A stretch of 64,000 nucleotides of DNA. It comes from Thioploca sp. (GTDB lineage: Bacteria; Pseudomonadota; Gammaproteobacteria; Beggiatoales; Beggiatoaceae). Location of the stretch: the NCBI GenBank assembly GCA_012032555.1, contig JAAUSR010000013.1, positions 40,622 to 104,621 of the forward strand. Reading direction: 5' to 3'. Of this stretch, positions 35,612-46,588 are shown one piece after another. The notes under the pieces were generated by a model. That model was not told where the DNA came from. It made no database searches and saw only the letters and a program-made list of their open reading frames with translations. Both the position numbers and the translations under genes were made by a program. Numbering within the stretch: position 1 is the first letter of the stretch; each line of letters begins with the position of its first letter.

Positions 35612-38600
35612 ATGTTAGAGAATAATCATATCACTCACTTGTTACGGTTAGAAATAGCACAACTCCGTCAAGAACTCGCACAAGTTAAACAAGAAAAACA
35701 TTATCTCGAACTTTTATTAGAAACCAGCAATTATCATGGTGATTCTATTGAAACTTTGCTGTATGACCAAACTGAAAGGGTCACCCGCGAAAGTGAACAC
35801 CGTTTAGCCCAATTCTTAGAAGCCTTGCCGGTGGGTATTAGTGTCTTGGATAACCGGGGACAACTTTACTATATCAACCAAAAAGCTAAAGAGATACTAG
35901 GGCCAGACATTATTCACGATACTCACCTGGAACAACTTTCTCAAGTTTACCAAATTTATCTCGCTGGAACATCACAACTTTATCCCTATCAACATCTACC
36001 CATTACCCGTGCTTTACAGGGAAAGGCAGCTTATGCTGATGATATAGAAATCCACCAAGCTAACCAAGTTATTCCAATTGAAGCTTGGGGAACACCTATC
36101 TTTGATAAACAAGAGCAGGTGTGTTATGCCATCACCGTTTTTCAAGATATTCGCTTGCGTAAACAAGCTGAAGAAACCGCGCGACGAATTGCTGAACAAA
36201 AATGTGTGGCAGCAGTCGAACATAAATTTCATCATTTGGTCATCAATGTTCCCGGCATTGTTTACCAGTGGTATGAACGTCGTGATGGTGAATGCGGGTT
36301 TTATTACCTGAGTCCTCGCTGTGAAGAACATTCTGGTATTCGTATCCAAGAATGGCAACAACATTGGCAACAACTGCCTATTCATCCCCATGATCGATTA
36401 CGCTTATTAAAAAACTATCGCCAAGCCGTTAAACACCAACGGGAATGGTCGTTTGAGAGTCGTTTTATTTTACCTTCCGGTCAGATGAAGTGGTGGCGAG
36501 GCATTGCTAAACCGAGTCAAGTCAGCCATGATGAGATTGTTTTTAATGGCATTATCATTGATATTACTGAACAAAAAAACTTAGAAACTCAAGTCCGTGA
36601 ACGCGAAGCGGTTTTAGCTCATGCACAACGAATGGCATTAGTTGGTAGTTGGATATGGGATAAAAATAGTCAAGTTATTCAGCGTTCTGAACAAGATCGG
36701 TGTAATTTAGGCTTGCAACCGCATGAAGAAGCCGCTACTTTTTCAGATTTTATGGAACGGGTTTATGTTGGGGATCGACTCAAAGTCGAAGCTCAAATTG
36801 CTAATTGCCTCGATGAGCAACAAGATGTCGAATTTGAATTTCGAGTGGTTTGGCCTACTCAGCAAATCCATTATTTACGAACGCGCTTGGAATGGGAGGT
36901 AAATGCTTTGGGTATACCCGTAGTCGTAAAAGGATTTAGCCAAGACATTACCGCCTATAAACAAGCTGAGCAAGCTCGCTATGAAAGTGAAGAACGTTTA
37001 AACGCTTTTTTCCATGCTTTACCCGATTTAGCTTTCATTTTTGACGAAGAGGGCCAATATGTTGAAATTCTCAGTGGTGGTTCAAGTCATCTGCTCTATG
37101 ATGCAGTCGAGCGCTTAAAAGGGGCTTATTTTCATGAAGTGCTACCACGTGCCGATGCTGATAAGTTTCTAGACTTAGTACGACATACTTTGGCAACTCA
37201 AACGCTACAAATTCTAGAATATTCTCTGGATTTACCCATGGGACGACATTGGTTTGAAGGCCGATCTTTTCCTTTGCAGGTAACAGCGGCAAAACGAATG
37301 GTCACCTTTATTGCACGTGATATTACGCAACGCAAACACACCGAAGCAGCACTCCGTGACAATGAAGAAATGTTTAGGGCAATAGGAACTTCTGCGCAAG
37401 ATGCGATTATTTTGATGGACAGTCAAGGTGATATCTCTTATTGGAACGAATCCGCCGAACGCATTTTTGGTTACGCTAAAGCGGAAGCATTAGGCAAAAA
37501 CTTACATCAGTTTCTCGCTGTGGAAAAACACTACCAAGCTTATTTGCATAGCGCTCACTTCTTTCAGCAAACCGGTCAAGGCACTTTAGTCGGGAAAACG
37601 GTTGAATTAGCAGCAGTAAAGCAGAATGGAACTATTTTTCCGGTAGAAATTTCTTTCTCGGCGGTTAAACTCAAAGATAAGTGGCATGCCTTAGGTATTG
37701 TACGCGATATCACTGAACGCAAACACGCCGAACAAGCTTTGCGCGAAAGCCAACAACAACTTCGCTCGATTATCAGCAATTTACCCGTCATTTTATATCG
37801 GCTTGATCATCAAGGTGTTATCACGTTATCTGAAGGTAAAGGTTTACAAACCTTAGGATTACAACCTGGCGAAGTGGTTGGTAAATCTATTTTTGAACTT
37901 TACGGTGATTATCCTAACTTTTTATTAGCCATTCAGCGCGCCTTAGCCGGGGAGGAAGTCATTGAAACCCTCGAATTAGCCCAAGTTACTTTAGAATCAC
38001 GCTTTATTCCAATACGAAATGAACAAAATGAAGTAACTAGTATTATCGGTGTCGCTATCGATATCACTGAACGTCGTCAAGCGGAAGAAAAATTACGCAA
38101 ATTGTCACGAGCTGTTGAGCAAAGTGCGAGTACTATCGTTATTACTAATCTTAATGGTGATATTGAATTCGTCAATCCCACTTTTTCTAAAAAAACCGGT
38201 TACACCGCTGCGGAAGCAATCGGCCAAAATCCGCGTATTTTGAAATCGGGTCACCAACCCCAATCTTTTTATGAAGAATTATGGGCTACTATTACTCAAG
38301 AACAAGTCTGGCAAGGTGAATTTTTAAACAAACGCAAGAATGGTGAATTGTTTTGGGAATTTGCGACGATCTCACCGATAAAATCGCATAATAATCAAAC
38401 GACCCATTATTTAGCGATAAAAGAAGATATTACCGAACGCAAACAAGCCGAAGCCGCACTGCGTCAAAGTGAAGAACGGTTTGAATTAGCTATGCGTGGT
38501 GCCAGTGACGGCTTATGGGATTGGAATATCGAAACCGATGAAGTGTATTACTCACCACGCTTTAAACAAATGTTAGGTTTATCTGATCGCGATATCGGTA

Positions 38601-39628
38601 ATCGCTGTTCGGATTGGCATAACCGCATCCACCCGCAAGATCTTCCTCAAGTACAAGCTAATCTGACGGCTTATTTGCAACACGAGATACCGGTTTATGA
38701 AGTACAACACCGCGAACAACATCAAATGGGTCATTATTTATGGATTCTCAGTCGTGGGATTGCGATTTTCAATGAGCACGGTAAAGCGATTCGCATGGTA
38801 GGTACCATTGTCGATGTGACCGCACAAAAACAAATTGAGGAGGCACTGCGCCAAAGTGAAGCCCGTTACCGTCTGCTCGCTGAACATTCTACTGATTTGA
38901 TATCCAGGCATAATCTGGGTGGCATTTTTCTGTACGTGTCACCCGCGAGTTTCACCTTACTGGGTTATGAAGCCAAGGCTTTACTTGGACAAGCTGCACA
39001 AAAGTTTATCCATCCTCAGGATCTCAAAAAAATTAAGCACACCTACTGGCAGTTATTAAGTACCTTAACCAGCCAAACGGTTCGTTATCGAATTTGTCAT
39101 CAACAAGGATATTATATTTGGGTTGAAACCATTAGTACGCTAGTCGAAAATACGCCGCTGGGTAATCAACCAGAAATTATCGCAGTTTCTCGTGATATTA
39201 CTGAGCGTAAACAAGTCGAAGATAATTTACAAAGTCATTTACAATTTTTAGAAACCTTGATGAATACGATACCGATTCCAATTTTTTACAAGGATATTAA
39301 CGGGCGGTATCTGGGATGTAACTTGGCATTCGCTCAATTTATTAGTGATCAACCCCCAGCCGATTTGATTGGTAAAACCGTTTATGACATTGCGCCAATG
39401 ACCATCGCACAAATTAATACTCAAATTGATCAGGAACTGATTCGGCAGCGGGGTAAACAAACTTATGAAACCCAAGTTGTCGGTAAAAATGGTAGCCATC
39501 ATGATGTCATTTTTAGCAAAGCGGTTTATTTCAACACCAACAACGAAATTGGCGGTATTGTCGGTGCTTTTACGGATATTACTGAACGGAAAAAACGGAG
39601 GAAGAATTACGTCAAGCGATTGAAGTAG
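35612..39628 (+). CDS. Multi-PAS hybrid histidine kinase, sensor part with ten PAS domains
   Basis: The 1338-residue frame begins with a coiled coil (IAQLRQELAQVKQEKHYLEL) and then about ten PAS domains in a row. Their cores start near ALPVGISVLDNRG, NVPGIVYQWYERR, ALVGSWIWDKNS, ALPDLAFIFDEEG, SAQDAIILMDSQG, NLPVILYRLDHQG, SASTIVITNLNGD, ASDGLWDWNIET, STDLISRHNLGG and TIPIPIFYKDING, mostly ending in DITERK-type linkers. There is no membrane helix, so the sensor is cytoplasmic. The frame ends at DITERKKRRK because one A is missing in the run 39590-39595; adding it leads through ELRQAIEVAEQAQQEAEVAN into the kinase part. Signals are unknown; redox, light or small ligands are typical. Confidence 0.85.
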   Translation: MLENNHITHLLRLEIAQLRQELAQVKQEKHYLELLLETSNYHGDSIETLLYDQTERVTRESEHRLAQFLEALPVGISVLDNRGQLYYINQKAKEILGPDIIHDTHLEQLSQVYQIYLAGTSQLYPYQHLPITRALQGKAAYADDIEIHQANQVIPIEAWGTPIFDKQEQVCYAITVFQDIRLRKQAEETARRIAEQKCVAAVEHKFHHLVINVPGIVYQWYERRDGECGFYYLSPRCEEHSGIRIQEWQQHWQQLPIHPHDRLRLLKNYRQAVKHQREWSFESRFILPSGQMKWWRGIAKPSQVSHDEIVFNGIIIDITEQKNLETQVREREAVLAHAQRMALVGSWIWDKNSQVIQRSEQDRCNLGLQPHEEAATFSDFMERVYVGDRLKVEAQIANCLDEQQDVEFEFRVVWPTQQIHYLRTRLEWEVNALGIPVVVKGFSQDITAYKQAEQARYESEERLNAFFHALPDLAFIFDEEGQYVEILSGGSSHLLYDAVERLKGAYFHEVLPRADADKFLDLVRHTLATQTLQILEYSLDLPMGRHWFEGRSFPLQVTAAKRMVTFIARDITQRKHTEAALRDNEEMFRAIGTSAQDAIILMDSQGDISYWNESAERIFGYAKAEALGKNLHQFLAVEKHYQAYLHSAHFFQQTGQGTLVGKTVELAAVKQNGTIFPVEISFSAVKLKDKWHALGIVRDITERKHAEQALRESQQQLRSIISNLPVILYRLDHQGVITLSEGKGLQTLGLQPGEVVGKSIFELYGDYPNFLLAIQRALAGEEVIETLELAQVTLESRFIPIRNEQNEVTSIIGVAIDITERRQAEEKLRKLSRAVEQSASTIVITNLNGDIEFVNPTFSKKTGYTAAEAIGQNPRILKSGHQPQSFYEELWATITQEQVWQGEFLNKRKNGELFWEFATISPIKSHNNQTTHYLAIKEDITERKQAEAALRQSEERFELAMRGASDGLWDWNIETDEVYYSPRFKQMLGLSDRDIGNRCSDWHNRIHPQDLPQVQANLTAYLQHEIPVYEVQHREQHQMGHYLWILSRGIAIFNEHGKAIRMVGTIVDVTAQKQIEEALRQSEARYRLLAEHSTDLISRHNLGGIFLYVSPASFTLLGYEAKALLGQAAQKFIHPQDLKKIKHTYWQLLSTLTSQTVRYRICHQQGYYIWVETISTLVENTPLGNQPEIIAVSRDITERKQVEDNLQSHLQFLETLMNTIPIPIFYKDINGRYLGCNLAFAQFISDQPPADLIGKTVYDIAPMTIAQINTQIDQELIRQRGKQTYETQVVGKNGSHHDVIFSKAVYFNTNNEIGGIVGAFTDITERKKRRKNYVKRLK

Positions 39629-39690
39629 CCGAACAAGCTCAACAAGAAGCCGAAGTCGCTAATCGTGCGAAAAGTACTTTTCTCGCTACC

Positions 39691-41061
39691 ATGAGCCACG
39701 AATTACGCACACCGCTCAATGGTATTTTAGGTTATACCCAGATCTTAAGCCGAGATAGAACCTTAACTGAAAAACAACGTGAGGCTATCCAAATTATTTA
39801 TCGTAGTGGTGAACATTTGCTCACGCTTATCAACGATATTTTGGATTTGTCCAAAATTGAAGCGGGTAAATTGGAACTACACGTCGCTGATTTTGCTTTG
39901 CCAGAATTTTTACAAGATATTGTGGATCTGTTTAACATGCGATCCCAACAAAAAGGCATTACTTTTTATTATGCAGCGTTATCTCCACTACCGTTAGCGG
40001 TTCATGCGGATGAAAAACGCTTACGACAAATTTTATTAAACTTGTTGAGCAATGCCGTCAAATTTACTCAACAAGGACAAGTTAGCTTAAAAGTGATTTA
40101 TAGTAACCACCGCGCTTGTTTTGAGGTAGAAGATACTGGCGAAGGCATTAGCGCAGCTGATCGCGAAACCATTTTTTTACCTTTTCGCCAACTGAGTCAG
40201 CAACATAATCTGATAGAAGGTACCGGTTTAGGCTTATCTATTAGTAAACATTTAGTAGAAATAATGGATGGACAGTTATATGTCGAAAGTATCTTAGGTC
40301 AAGGTAGTTTATTTTGGTTTGAAATAACACTTCCAGAAGCTCAAACGACTCCTAAATTACCTCGTTTAAACTCACCAACAATCCGGGGTTATCGTCGCCG
40401 GATTGATCAAACTCATACTGATATGAAAAACAAGCCCTTTATTCTACTGATTGTTGATGATAAATGGGCTAATCGACAGGTTCTCGTTAATCTACTCAGT
40501 GAGTTAGGCTTTCAGGTGTTAGAAGCGGATAATGGTAAAACGGCTTTAGAATTAGCTCGGCAAAACCAACCCGATCTGATTATTACCGACCTGATGATGC
40601 CAACCATGGATGGTTTTGAATTAACTCAGCAAATTCGGCAAATAGAATCATTACAAAATACTGTGGTCATTGCCGCTTCTGCCAGTGTTTTTGAGCATCA
40701 TCGTCGTCAAAGTATTCAAGCGGGTTGTAGTGAATTTATTGCTAAACCTATTAATACACAGGATGTGTTAGACTTATTGTCGCATTATTTGTTACTGGAC
40801 TGGATTTATGAGGAATCAATACCAACTACGCCAATAACCACAGTAATCACACCAGCAATAAAGCCTTCGACAGCGCAAATGGCCACCCTATTTAAACTGG
40901 TGATGAGCGGAAAGGTACAAAAAATTATTGAATACACCACTCAACTTGAGCAACAAGACCCTTCATTATTACCTTTTGCTCAGGAAATACGGTATTTAGC
41001 TAAAAAATTTGAAATGAATCAATTACGTGCCTTATTAAAACAATACATGGATTTATCTTGA
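39691..41061 (+). CDS. Multi-PAS hybrid histidine kinase, kinase and receiver part
   Basis: The frame continues the PAS protein upstream. HisKA has the phosphorylated His in TMSHELRTPLNGILGYTQI; the ATPase domain has LLNLLSNAVKFTQQG, VEDTGEGISAADRE and GTGLGLSISKHLVE. A receiver follows with LLIVDDKWANRQVLVNLL and the acceptor Asp in IITDLMMPTMDG. The last 80 residues form a small helical domain often found after such receivers. The frame is open from 39596, and ANRAKSTFLATMSH precedes the Met used here, so this Met is not a true start. It ends next to a second kinase gene. Confidence 0.88.
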   Translation: MSHELRTPLNGILGYTQILSRDRTLTEKQREAIQIIYRSGEHLLTLINDILDLSKIEAGKLELHVADFALPEFLQDIVDLFNMRSQQKGITFYYAALSPLPLAVHADEKRLRQILLNLLSNAVKFTQQGQVSLKVIYSNHRACFEVEDTGEGISAADRETIFLPFRQLSQQHNLIEGTGLGLSISKHLVEIMDGQLYVESILGQGSLFWFEITLPEAQTTPKLPRLNSPTIRGYRRRIDQTHTDMKNKPFILLIVDDKWANRQVLVNLLSELGFQVLEADNGKTALELARQNQPDLIITDLMMPTMDGFELTQQIRQIESLQNTVVIAASASVFEHHRRQSIQAGCSEFIAKPINTQDVLDLLSHYLLLDWIYEESIPTTPITTVITPAIKPSTAQMATLFKLVMSGKVQKIIEYTTQLEQQDPSLLPFAQEIRYLAKKFEMNQLRALLKQYMDLS

Positions 41062-41084
41062 AAAATATTGAAGAGACATTGACC

Positions 41085-42206
41085 ATGATAACTAAGCGAC
41101 CCGCTACCATTTTGATAGTCGATGATGTGCCATCCAATGTCAGTGTATTATTTGATTTTTTAACAATTCATGATTTTGAAGTTTCGGTTGCCCAAAGTGG
41201 AGAAAGTGCTTTACAACTGATTGATTATGAAATACCCGATTTAATTTTACTGGATGTGATGATGCCCGGTATGGATGGTTTTGAAACTTGTCAACAATTT
41301 AAATCAAACCCTAAAACTCAAGCGATTCCGATTATTTTTATGACGGCTTTATCAGAAACCCTAGATAAGATAAAAGGATTTCAAGTTGGTGCCGTTGACT
41401 ATGTGACCAAACCTTTTCAACAAGAAGAAGTTTTAGCCAGAATTAATACCCATTTAAAGATTCATCAATTACAACAACAACTTCACGCTCAAAATAGCGC
41501 ATTAGAATTACAAAATATTGAATTAGCTGCTAAGAATGCTGAATTAGATACTTTTGCACGTACCGTTGCCCACGATTTAAAAAATCCTTTACAAAGTTTA
41601 GTTGGCTTTGCTGATTTATTACTGGATACCTTGGTCTCGCGGATCGAACCAGAAGAATTAGAATATTTACAATATATTTCTCAGTCCGGGCAAAAAATGC
41701 TGGAGATTATTAATTCTTTATTACTATTAGCTCGGGTGTCACAACAAGAAATTGAATTTACCCCGCTAAATATGCCTGAAATTATTGATCAAGTGCAACA
41801 ACGTTTAGCACCGCTGCTCAAAGCCTCTCAAGGAGAAATTGTTTTGCCTACAGTTTGGCCTACTGCACAAGGCTATGCCCTGTGGGTAGAAGAAATTTGG
41901 GTTAATTATCTCAGTAATGGTCTCAAATACAGTGGGCAGCCACCCCGTTTAGAACTCGGTGCATCCCCACACAAAAATAAGATTCGTTTTTGGGTACTGG
42001 ATAATGGTCACGGTTTATCCCTTCCGGATCAAACTAAACTCTTCCATCCCTTTATTCGACTTTCGCAGAATCAGACTCAAGAAGGGCATGGTTTAGGTTT
42101 ATCGATTGTCAGACGCATTGTCGAAAGGTTAGGTGGCGAAGTGGGTATTGAAAGTCAGCCTGGACAAGGTTGTCTCTTTTATTTTACTTTGCCAGCCTTA
42201 GCTTAA
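41085..42206 (+). CDS. Response regulator-histidine kinase (REC-HisKA-HATPase)
   Basis: The N-terminal receiver has ILIVDDVPSNVSVLFDFL and the phospho-Asp in LILLDVMMPGMDG. A coiled coil (HQLQQQLHAQNSALELQNIE) leads to a HisKA domain with His in TVAHDLKNPLQSLVGF, and the ATPase has VNYLSNGLKYSG, LDNGHGLSLP and GHGLGLSIVRRIVE. No membrane segment is present. I chose the ATG at 41085 because GAAGAGA precedes it; a TTG at 41058 overlapping the upstream stop (TTGA) is an alternative. It probably receives phosphate from the hybrid kinase upstream and forms a two-gene relay with it. Confidence 0.85.
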   Translation: MITKRPATILIVDDVPSNVSVLFDFLTIHDFEVSVAQSGESALQLIDYEIPDLILLDVMMPGMDGFETCQQFKSNPKTQAIPIIFMTALSETLDKIKGFQVGAVDYVTKPFQQEEVLARINTHLKIHQLQQQLHAQNSALELQNIELAAKNAELDTFARTVAHDLKNPLQSLVGFADLLLDTLVSRIEPEELEYLQYISQSGQKMLEIINSLLLLARVSQQEIEFTPLNMPEIIDQVQQRLAPLLKASQGEIVLPTVWPTAQGYALWVEEIWVNYLSNGLKYSGQPPRLELGASPHKNKIRFWVLDNGHGLSLPDQTKLFHPFIRLSQNQTQEGHGLGLSIVRRIVERLGGEVGIESQPGQGCLFYFTLPALA

Positions 42207-42214
42207 ATCTATCA

Positions 42215-42733
42215 TTACTGCGCTAAATATTGCTTATAACCCATTGTTTCTACTAGTCTTGCTTTTTCACTCACTTCGGTGGCTAATTTAGCTTTATATT
42301 GTCTCACTTGATGACGAATATCCGGCTGTTTGATGCCGATAATTTGCGCTGCTAAGATGCCGGCATTTTTGGCATTATTGATAGCAACGGTGGCAACCGG
42401 AACACCGCTGGGCATTTGTACAATGGATAATAAGGAATCTAATCCTTGTAAATGACCCGTTTTGACCGGAACCCCGATGACTGGTAAAGGCGTTATAGCG
42501 GCAATCATCCCTGGTAAATGCGCAGCGCCACCGGCACCCGCAATAATGACCTCTAAACCTTTAGCCTCAGCTTGTTGTGCATATTCTAATAACCGAGCTG
42601 GGGTACGGTGTGCAGAAACAATCGTTAATTCATAAGCCACTTGTAATTCTTCTAAAATCTGAGCCGCCGCTTGCAATACGGGTAAATCGGAATCGCTACC
42701 CATAATAATACCAACATTGGGATTATTTAACAT
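42215..42733 (-). CDS. purE: N5-carboxyaminoimidazole ribonucleotide mutase
   Basis: PurE rearranges N5-CAIR to CAIR in purine synthesis. [29 protein letters not shown] and [18 protein letters not shown] are the defining motifs, with [19 protein letters not shown] near the C-terminus. Length of 172 residues is normal. Its start overlaps the end of purK by seven bases, so the two are translationally coupled. They are convergent with the kinase operon, with only eight bases between stops. Confidence 0.95.
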   Translation of the reverse strand: MLNNPNVGIIMGSDSDLPVLQAAAQILEELQVAYELTIVSAHRTPARLLEYAQQAEAKGLEVIIAGAGGAAHLPGMIAAITPLPVIGVPVKTGHLQGLDSLLSIVQMPSGVPVATVAINNAKNAGILAAQIIGIKQPDIRHQVRQYKAKLATEVSEKARLVETMGYKQYLAQ

Positions 42734-43887
42734 AGTTCTGTCCCTTTGATCTTTAATACTGCTTTTGCTTGCCGAAGTTTGATCATAGCGCTTTCCAAAT
42801 TATCATCAAGAATAGTAATGTGCCCCATTTTCCGAAATGGACGCGTGCTTTGTTTATCATAGAAATGAAAAGATAAACCGGGTATTGCTAAAGCATCATA
42901 TAAACCTTCAATAATGGGTACACCACGGTAACCAGTCTCGCCTAATAAATTGAACATCACTACCGGTCGTAATAAAGTGGTCATACCGAGTGGTAATCCA
43001 CTGATAACCCGAATTAATTGTTCAAATTGAGAGGTCATACAGGCTTCTATGGTGTAGTGTCCGGAGTTATGGGGACGTGGTGCAATTTCATTCACTAAAA
43101 TTTGCCCGGCTGAAGTGAGAAACATTTCTACGCCAAATATACCTACCCCTTGCAATGATTCAATCGCACGTAGGGCGATTTGGCGAGCTTGTTCTGCGAT
43201 AGCCGTATCAATAGGGGCTGGTGCGATAACCGCTTGACAAATATTTGCTTTATCATCAAAACGCATTTCTACAATGGGATAACAAGCCGATTCACCCTTG
43301 GACGTGCGAGCGATGATAATGGCTAATTCTTTTTCAATGGGAATAAATTGTTCTAAAATTGATGGGCCCGGTAAAATCTGTTCTAAATCATCTGGGTTTC
43401 TGAGGACAACCACGCCTTTACCATCATAACCCCCAAAACGGGCCTTTTGCACAACCGGAAAGCCAAATTGAGCGAGATGGTCCGGTGTGACTTGTTCAAA
43501 AGCAGCAAACTGAGGAATAGGGAGATTATGTTTAATAAACATTTGTTTTTGTAAATATTTATCTTGAATAATCTCCAGTAGTTCTGGTGAAGGGTAAATC
43601 ACATGACCCGCTTGAGCTAATTTTTTTAAAGTTTTAACATCAATATGCTCAACATCATAAGTTAATACTTCACTCACCCTGGCTAAGGAAGTGAGGGTGT
43701 CCGCATCATATAGTTCACCGACTAGCTGAGCATCAGCAAGGTGTGCTGCTGGGCAATGTGGCGTTGGATCCAATACTGTCACATAAAAACCCATTTGTTT
43801 AGCAGCTTGTGCCGTCATTTTACCCAGTTGTCCACCACCGATAATACCTATCCGTTTAACCGGATAAGAAAAAAACTTTGATTTCAT
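42727..43887 (-). CDS. purK: N5-carboxyaminoimidazole ribonucleotide synthase
   Basis: PurK carboxylates AIR using ATP and bicarbonate, providing the substrate of PurE. The ATP-grasp protein has 386 residues: [18 protein letters not shown] at the N-terminus, [53 protein letters not shown] and [15 protein letters not shown]. The purK-purE order with overlap is slightly unusual, since E. coli has purE first. Confidence 0.95.
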   Translation of the reverse strand: MKSKFFSYPVKRIGIIGGGQLGKMTAQAAKQMGFYVTVLDPTPHCPAAHLADAQLVGELYDADTLTSLARVSEVLTYDVEHIDVKTLKKLAQAGHVIYPSPELLEIIQDKYLQKQMFIKHNLPIPQFAAFEQVTPDHLAQFGFPVVQKARFGGYDGKGVVVLRNPDDLEQILPGPSILEQFIPIEKELAIIIARTSKGESACYPIVEMRFDDKANICQAVIAPAPIDTAIAEQARQIALRAIESLQGVGIFGVEMFLTSAGQILVNEIAPRPHNSGHYTIEACMTSQFEQLIRVISGLPLGMTTLLRPVVMFNLLGETGYRGVPIIEGLYDALAIPGLSFHFYDKQSTRPFRKMGHITILDDNLESAMIKLRQAKAVLKIKGTELC

Positions 43888-44495
43888 ATTGTTAATTTAT
43901 GATGACTCGGCTTTTATGAATAAATTAAAGAGATGAGTATTTTAACCTAAAGATTTTTTATACCCGTTGGGTTTGAAGTTATTGACAATTTTGCTATATC
44001 AATTAACTCGGTAACGGAGTTTACTGTGACAATCTATTTTAACGAATAAAATTAATTTATAGTTAAATTTCTTAATTTAATTTTTCAATGACTTTATTTT
44101 CTTTTCTTTATTAAGTTAAATAAAATAACTATAATTTATACTTAGTACTTAAATTTTTGATGAGTTGATTCACTTAGACCGTTTGGTACGGTTTGGTATG
44201 GATTGATTTGAATATTACTTAAATAACAATATAGCTAAGGCTAATGTCTATGGTTGAAACTGCTCAACCAGGACTCTCGTTGTAGATCTTTTGACTTATC
44301 AACAGAGAGCGAATTACCAAATACATCTATTTAAATATGTTTTTGGGAGCAGGTAGGGATTGGTCTGGATATGAGTAAGTAAATGACTTACTTAATTCCG
44401 GCAATAACATATTCTTAAATCAGTGACTGTTCTATTATCGCGGAGGATGGCAACTTTTACCAAAACCAAAGGGAAAAGAAATTGCCATAAAAATT
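43888..44495. other. 608-base gap before the M4 protease
   Basis: Very AT-rich, with no gene seen. It contains a small hairpin, AGTAAGT (44374-44380) and ACTTACT (44386-44392), and a stretch of repeated TTTGGTA units (about 44180-44202, ccgtttggtacggtttggta). It separates divergent purK and the protease gene and should contain both promoters. Confidence 0.4.
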
Positions 44496-46538
44496 ATGAA
44501 CAAACATCTTTATTTCAGGTTTATTAAGTGGTTAATCGGTGGGTGTTATTTAGGTACTACGGTTTCAGTAACCGCAGCTAACCTCAACAGTATTCAACCG
44601 GCTGGTGACGATAATACTTGGTCCTCAAAGATCATGAATCCGTTAGTTAACGTTCCCTTTAGCTTTATTTCCAAAGACAGTTGGCGGTTAGACAGTAATC
44701 AAATCGATAAAGTCGGTACTCGTCATAAGCGATTTCAACAAACTCATAGGGGTATTCCGGTGTTTGGTTATCGAATTGCGACTCATGAACGAGATGAAGT
44801 ATTAAAGCGAATCAATGGCGTCGTGGTTGAAGATCTAGATTCAGAAATCAAGACAACTATTCCGAAATTCAGTAAATTAGAAGCGTTCAATCAAGCTAAA
44901 ACCGCCTTTCTACAAGAACAAGATAATTCAAGCAATTGGCTGATTGACCATGAGAAAATTCAACTGGTCATTTATATTGATGAAACCAGTCAACAAGCTA
45001 AACTGGCTTATTATGTGAATTTTTTTGCCCAAAATAATTTAGAATTTCATTTCGCCCAACCACACCTGATAATAGATGCTCTGGATGGTACTTTGCTCAA
45101 ACATTGGGATGGGCTTAATCATGAAACGGTTGAAAAGGTTGGGACTGGTCCCGGTGGTAATATTAGAATACCCAATGCCCCCTACTATTATGGTACATCG
45201 CCTTATGACTTTCTAGAGGTGACTGTGAGTAATGATAGAAAAACTTGTCGACTAGAAACTGCTGATGTTAAAACGACTATCTTTACTTATTTTGATGCTG
45301 ATAACCCTGCTTTTGCTTATCCTTGTTTCAATAATACCGCACAAGCGATTAATGGGGCATTTTCACCACTGAATGATGCTCATTACTTTGGTCAAAAGAC
45401 TTTTGATTTATATAGAAACTGGTACGGCATCAATATTCTTCCTTTTAAGCTTCAAATAAATGTAGTGTATTGGTGGAGTTTTGAGAATGCTCTTTGGTGG
45501 AATTCCCAAGTTTATTTGGGTGATGGTTTGCACGATTTGCATCCGTTGGTTAGCATGGACTTTGTTGCTCATGAAATTTCCCATGGTTTTACCGAACAGA
45601 ACTCCAATCTGATTTACAAAGATCAATCGGGTGGAATTAACGAAGCCTTTTCGGATATGGCGGGAGAAACGGCTGAATTTTATGCATTCGGTAATAATGA
45701 TTGGAATATTGGTGCTTATCTTACTAAGAAAGATGGAGATTACAAAGGTAAACCAATCCGATCCCTATGTGATCCCCATTCATTAGATAATATACCTAAT
45801 AATAATACAATTTTTATTGATCATGCCGATGAATATCAGCCAGGAATGGATGTTCATTACAGCAGTGGCGTTTTTAACAAAGCATTTTGTATTCTAGCCC
45901 ATAAAACCGGTTGGGATATTAAAAAAGCTTTTGAAGTCATGATAGAAGCCAATCGTTATTATTGGCCACAAAATGCCAGTTTCCAGGATGCAGCTTGTGG
46001 AGTTGAATTAGCTGCCGAAAATTTGGGTTATAATGTGTTTGATGTGTATGATACCTTTTTACAAGTGGGTGTGGCAGCGATTTGTGGAGTTGTATCATCA
46101 AACCCAACTTGTCTAGCAACCTATTCTAATGAAACACAACAAGCAACCATTCCTTGTTTACAAGTCCCTCTCTATACTGATATAAATGGTAAACCACTTT
46201 ATAGCGATAGCGATGGACAACCTGTGACCGCTTTATATTCTGCGGTGTTGGATATGCCGTTTGGGTTCACCAATGTTCAGGTCAATCAAGCGTCTTTCCT
46301 GGATTGGGTTACTCAACCCAGTGCCGACCAGGCTGAATTTATACCCGCAAGTGGCATTTTGGACATTCCCAGTATCTATTTACCGGCTCACTTGATTCCT
46401 GATTACCAAGACCTACCGGTAGATAAATTAGCTAATTGCCATGTCACTTTACAACAATTTATATTTCCTAACCCCGGCATATTTAATTTAAACACTTATA
46501 GTTGTAGTTTAGGTAAAGGTTCAGGTAAAATCAGATAG
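44496..46538 (+). CDS. Secreted M4 family metalloprotease (thermolysin/pseudolysin type)
   Basis: A signal peptide (GGCYLGTTVSVTAA) is followed by an FTP-type propeptide (GVVVEDLDSEIKTTIPKFS) and a peptidase M4 catalytic domain: the zinc motif HEISHG within MDFVAHEISHGFTEQNS, the third ligand Glu in GGINEAFSDMAGE, and the catalytic His in MDVHYSSGVFNKAF. A C-terminal extension of about 130 residues with several Cys has no recognised domain. M4 proteases of gammaproteobacteria are typically exported by type II secretion, and gsp genes lie immediately downstream in convergent orientation. It is probably a self-activated extracellular protease. Confidence 0.9.
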   Translation: MNKHLYFRFIKWLIGGCYLGTTVSVTAANLNSIQPAGDDNTWSSKIMNPLVNVPFSFISKDSWRLDSNQIDKVGTRHKRFQQTHRGIPVFGYRIATHERDEVLKRINGVVVEDLDSEIKTTIPKFSKLEAFNQAKTAFLQEQDNSSNWLIDHEKIQLVIYIDETSQQAKLAYYVNFFAQNNLEFHFAQPHLIIDALDGTLLKHWDGLNHETVEKVGTGPGGNIRIPNAPYYYGTSPYDFLEVTVSNDRKTCRLETADVKTTIFTYFDADNPAFAYPCFNNTAQAINGAFSPLNDAHYFGQKTFDLYRNWYGINILPFKLQINVVYWWSFENALWWNSQVYLGDGLHDLHPLVSMDFVAHEISHGFTEQNSNLIYKDQSGGINEAFSDMAGETAEFYAFGNNDWNIGAYLTKKDGDYKGKPIRSLCDPHSLDNIPNNNTIFIDHADEYQPGMDVHYSSGVFNKAFCILAHKTGWDIKKAFEVMIEANRYYWPQNASFQDAACGVELAAENLGYNVFDVYDTFLQVGVAAICGVVSSNPTCLATYSNETQQATIPCLQVPLYTDINGKPLYSDSDGQPVTALYSAVLDMPFGFTNVQVNQASFLDWVTQPSADQAEFIPASGILDIPSIYLPAHLIPDYQDLPVDKLANCHVTLQQFIFPNPGIFNLNTYSCSLGKGSGKIR

Positions 46539-46552
46539 GGAGCGATTTTAAC

Positions 46553-46580
46553 GTAACAAGGGGTTACAATCCCTTGTTGC
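46553..46580. terminator. Stem-loop between convergent protease and gspM genes
   Basis: GTAACAAGGG and CCCTTGTTGC form a 10-bp stem (one G-T pair) around an 8-base loop between two convergent stops. It has no T-tract on either side, so it may be a bidirectional terminator of weak form or only a stem-loop. Confidence 0.4.
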
Positions 46581-46588
46581 GACGGTGG

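Noticed and set aside
46553..46580. Strong bidirectional terminator between the M4 protease and gspM
   Set aside because: The stem is good but neither side has a T-tract, so it is kept only as a low-confidence stem-loop.
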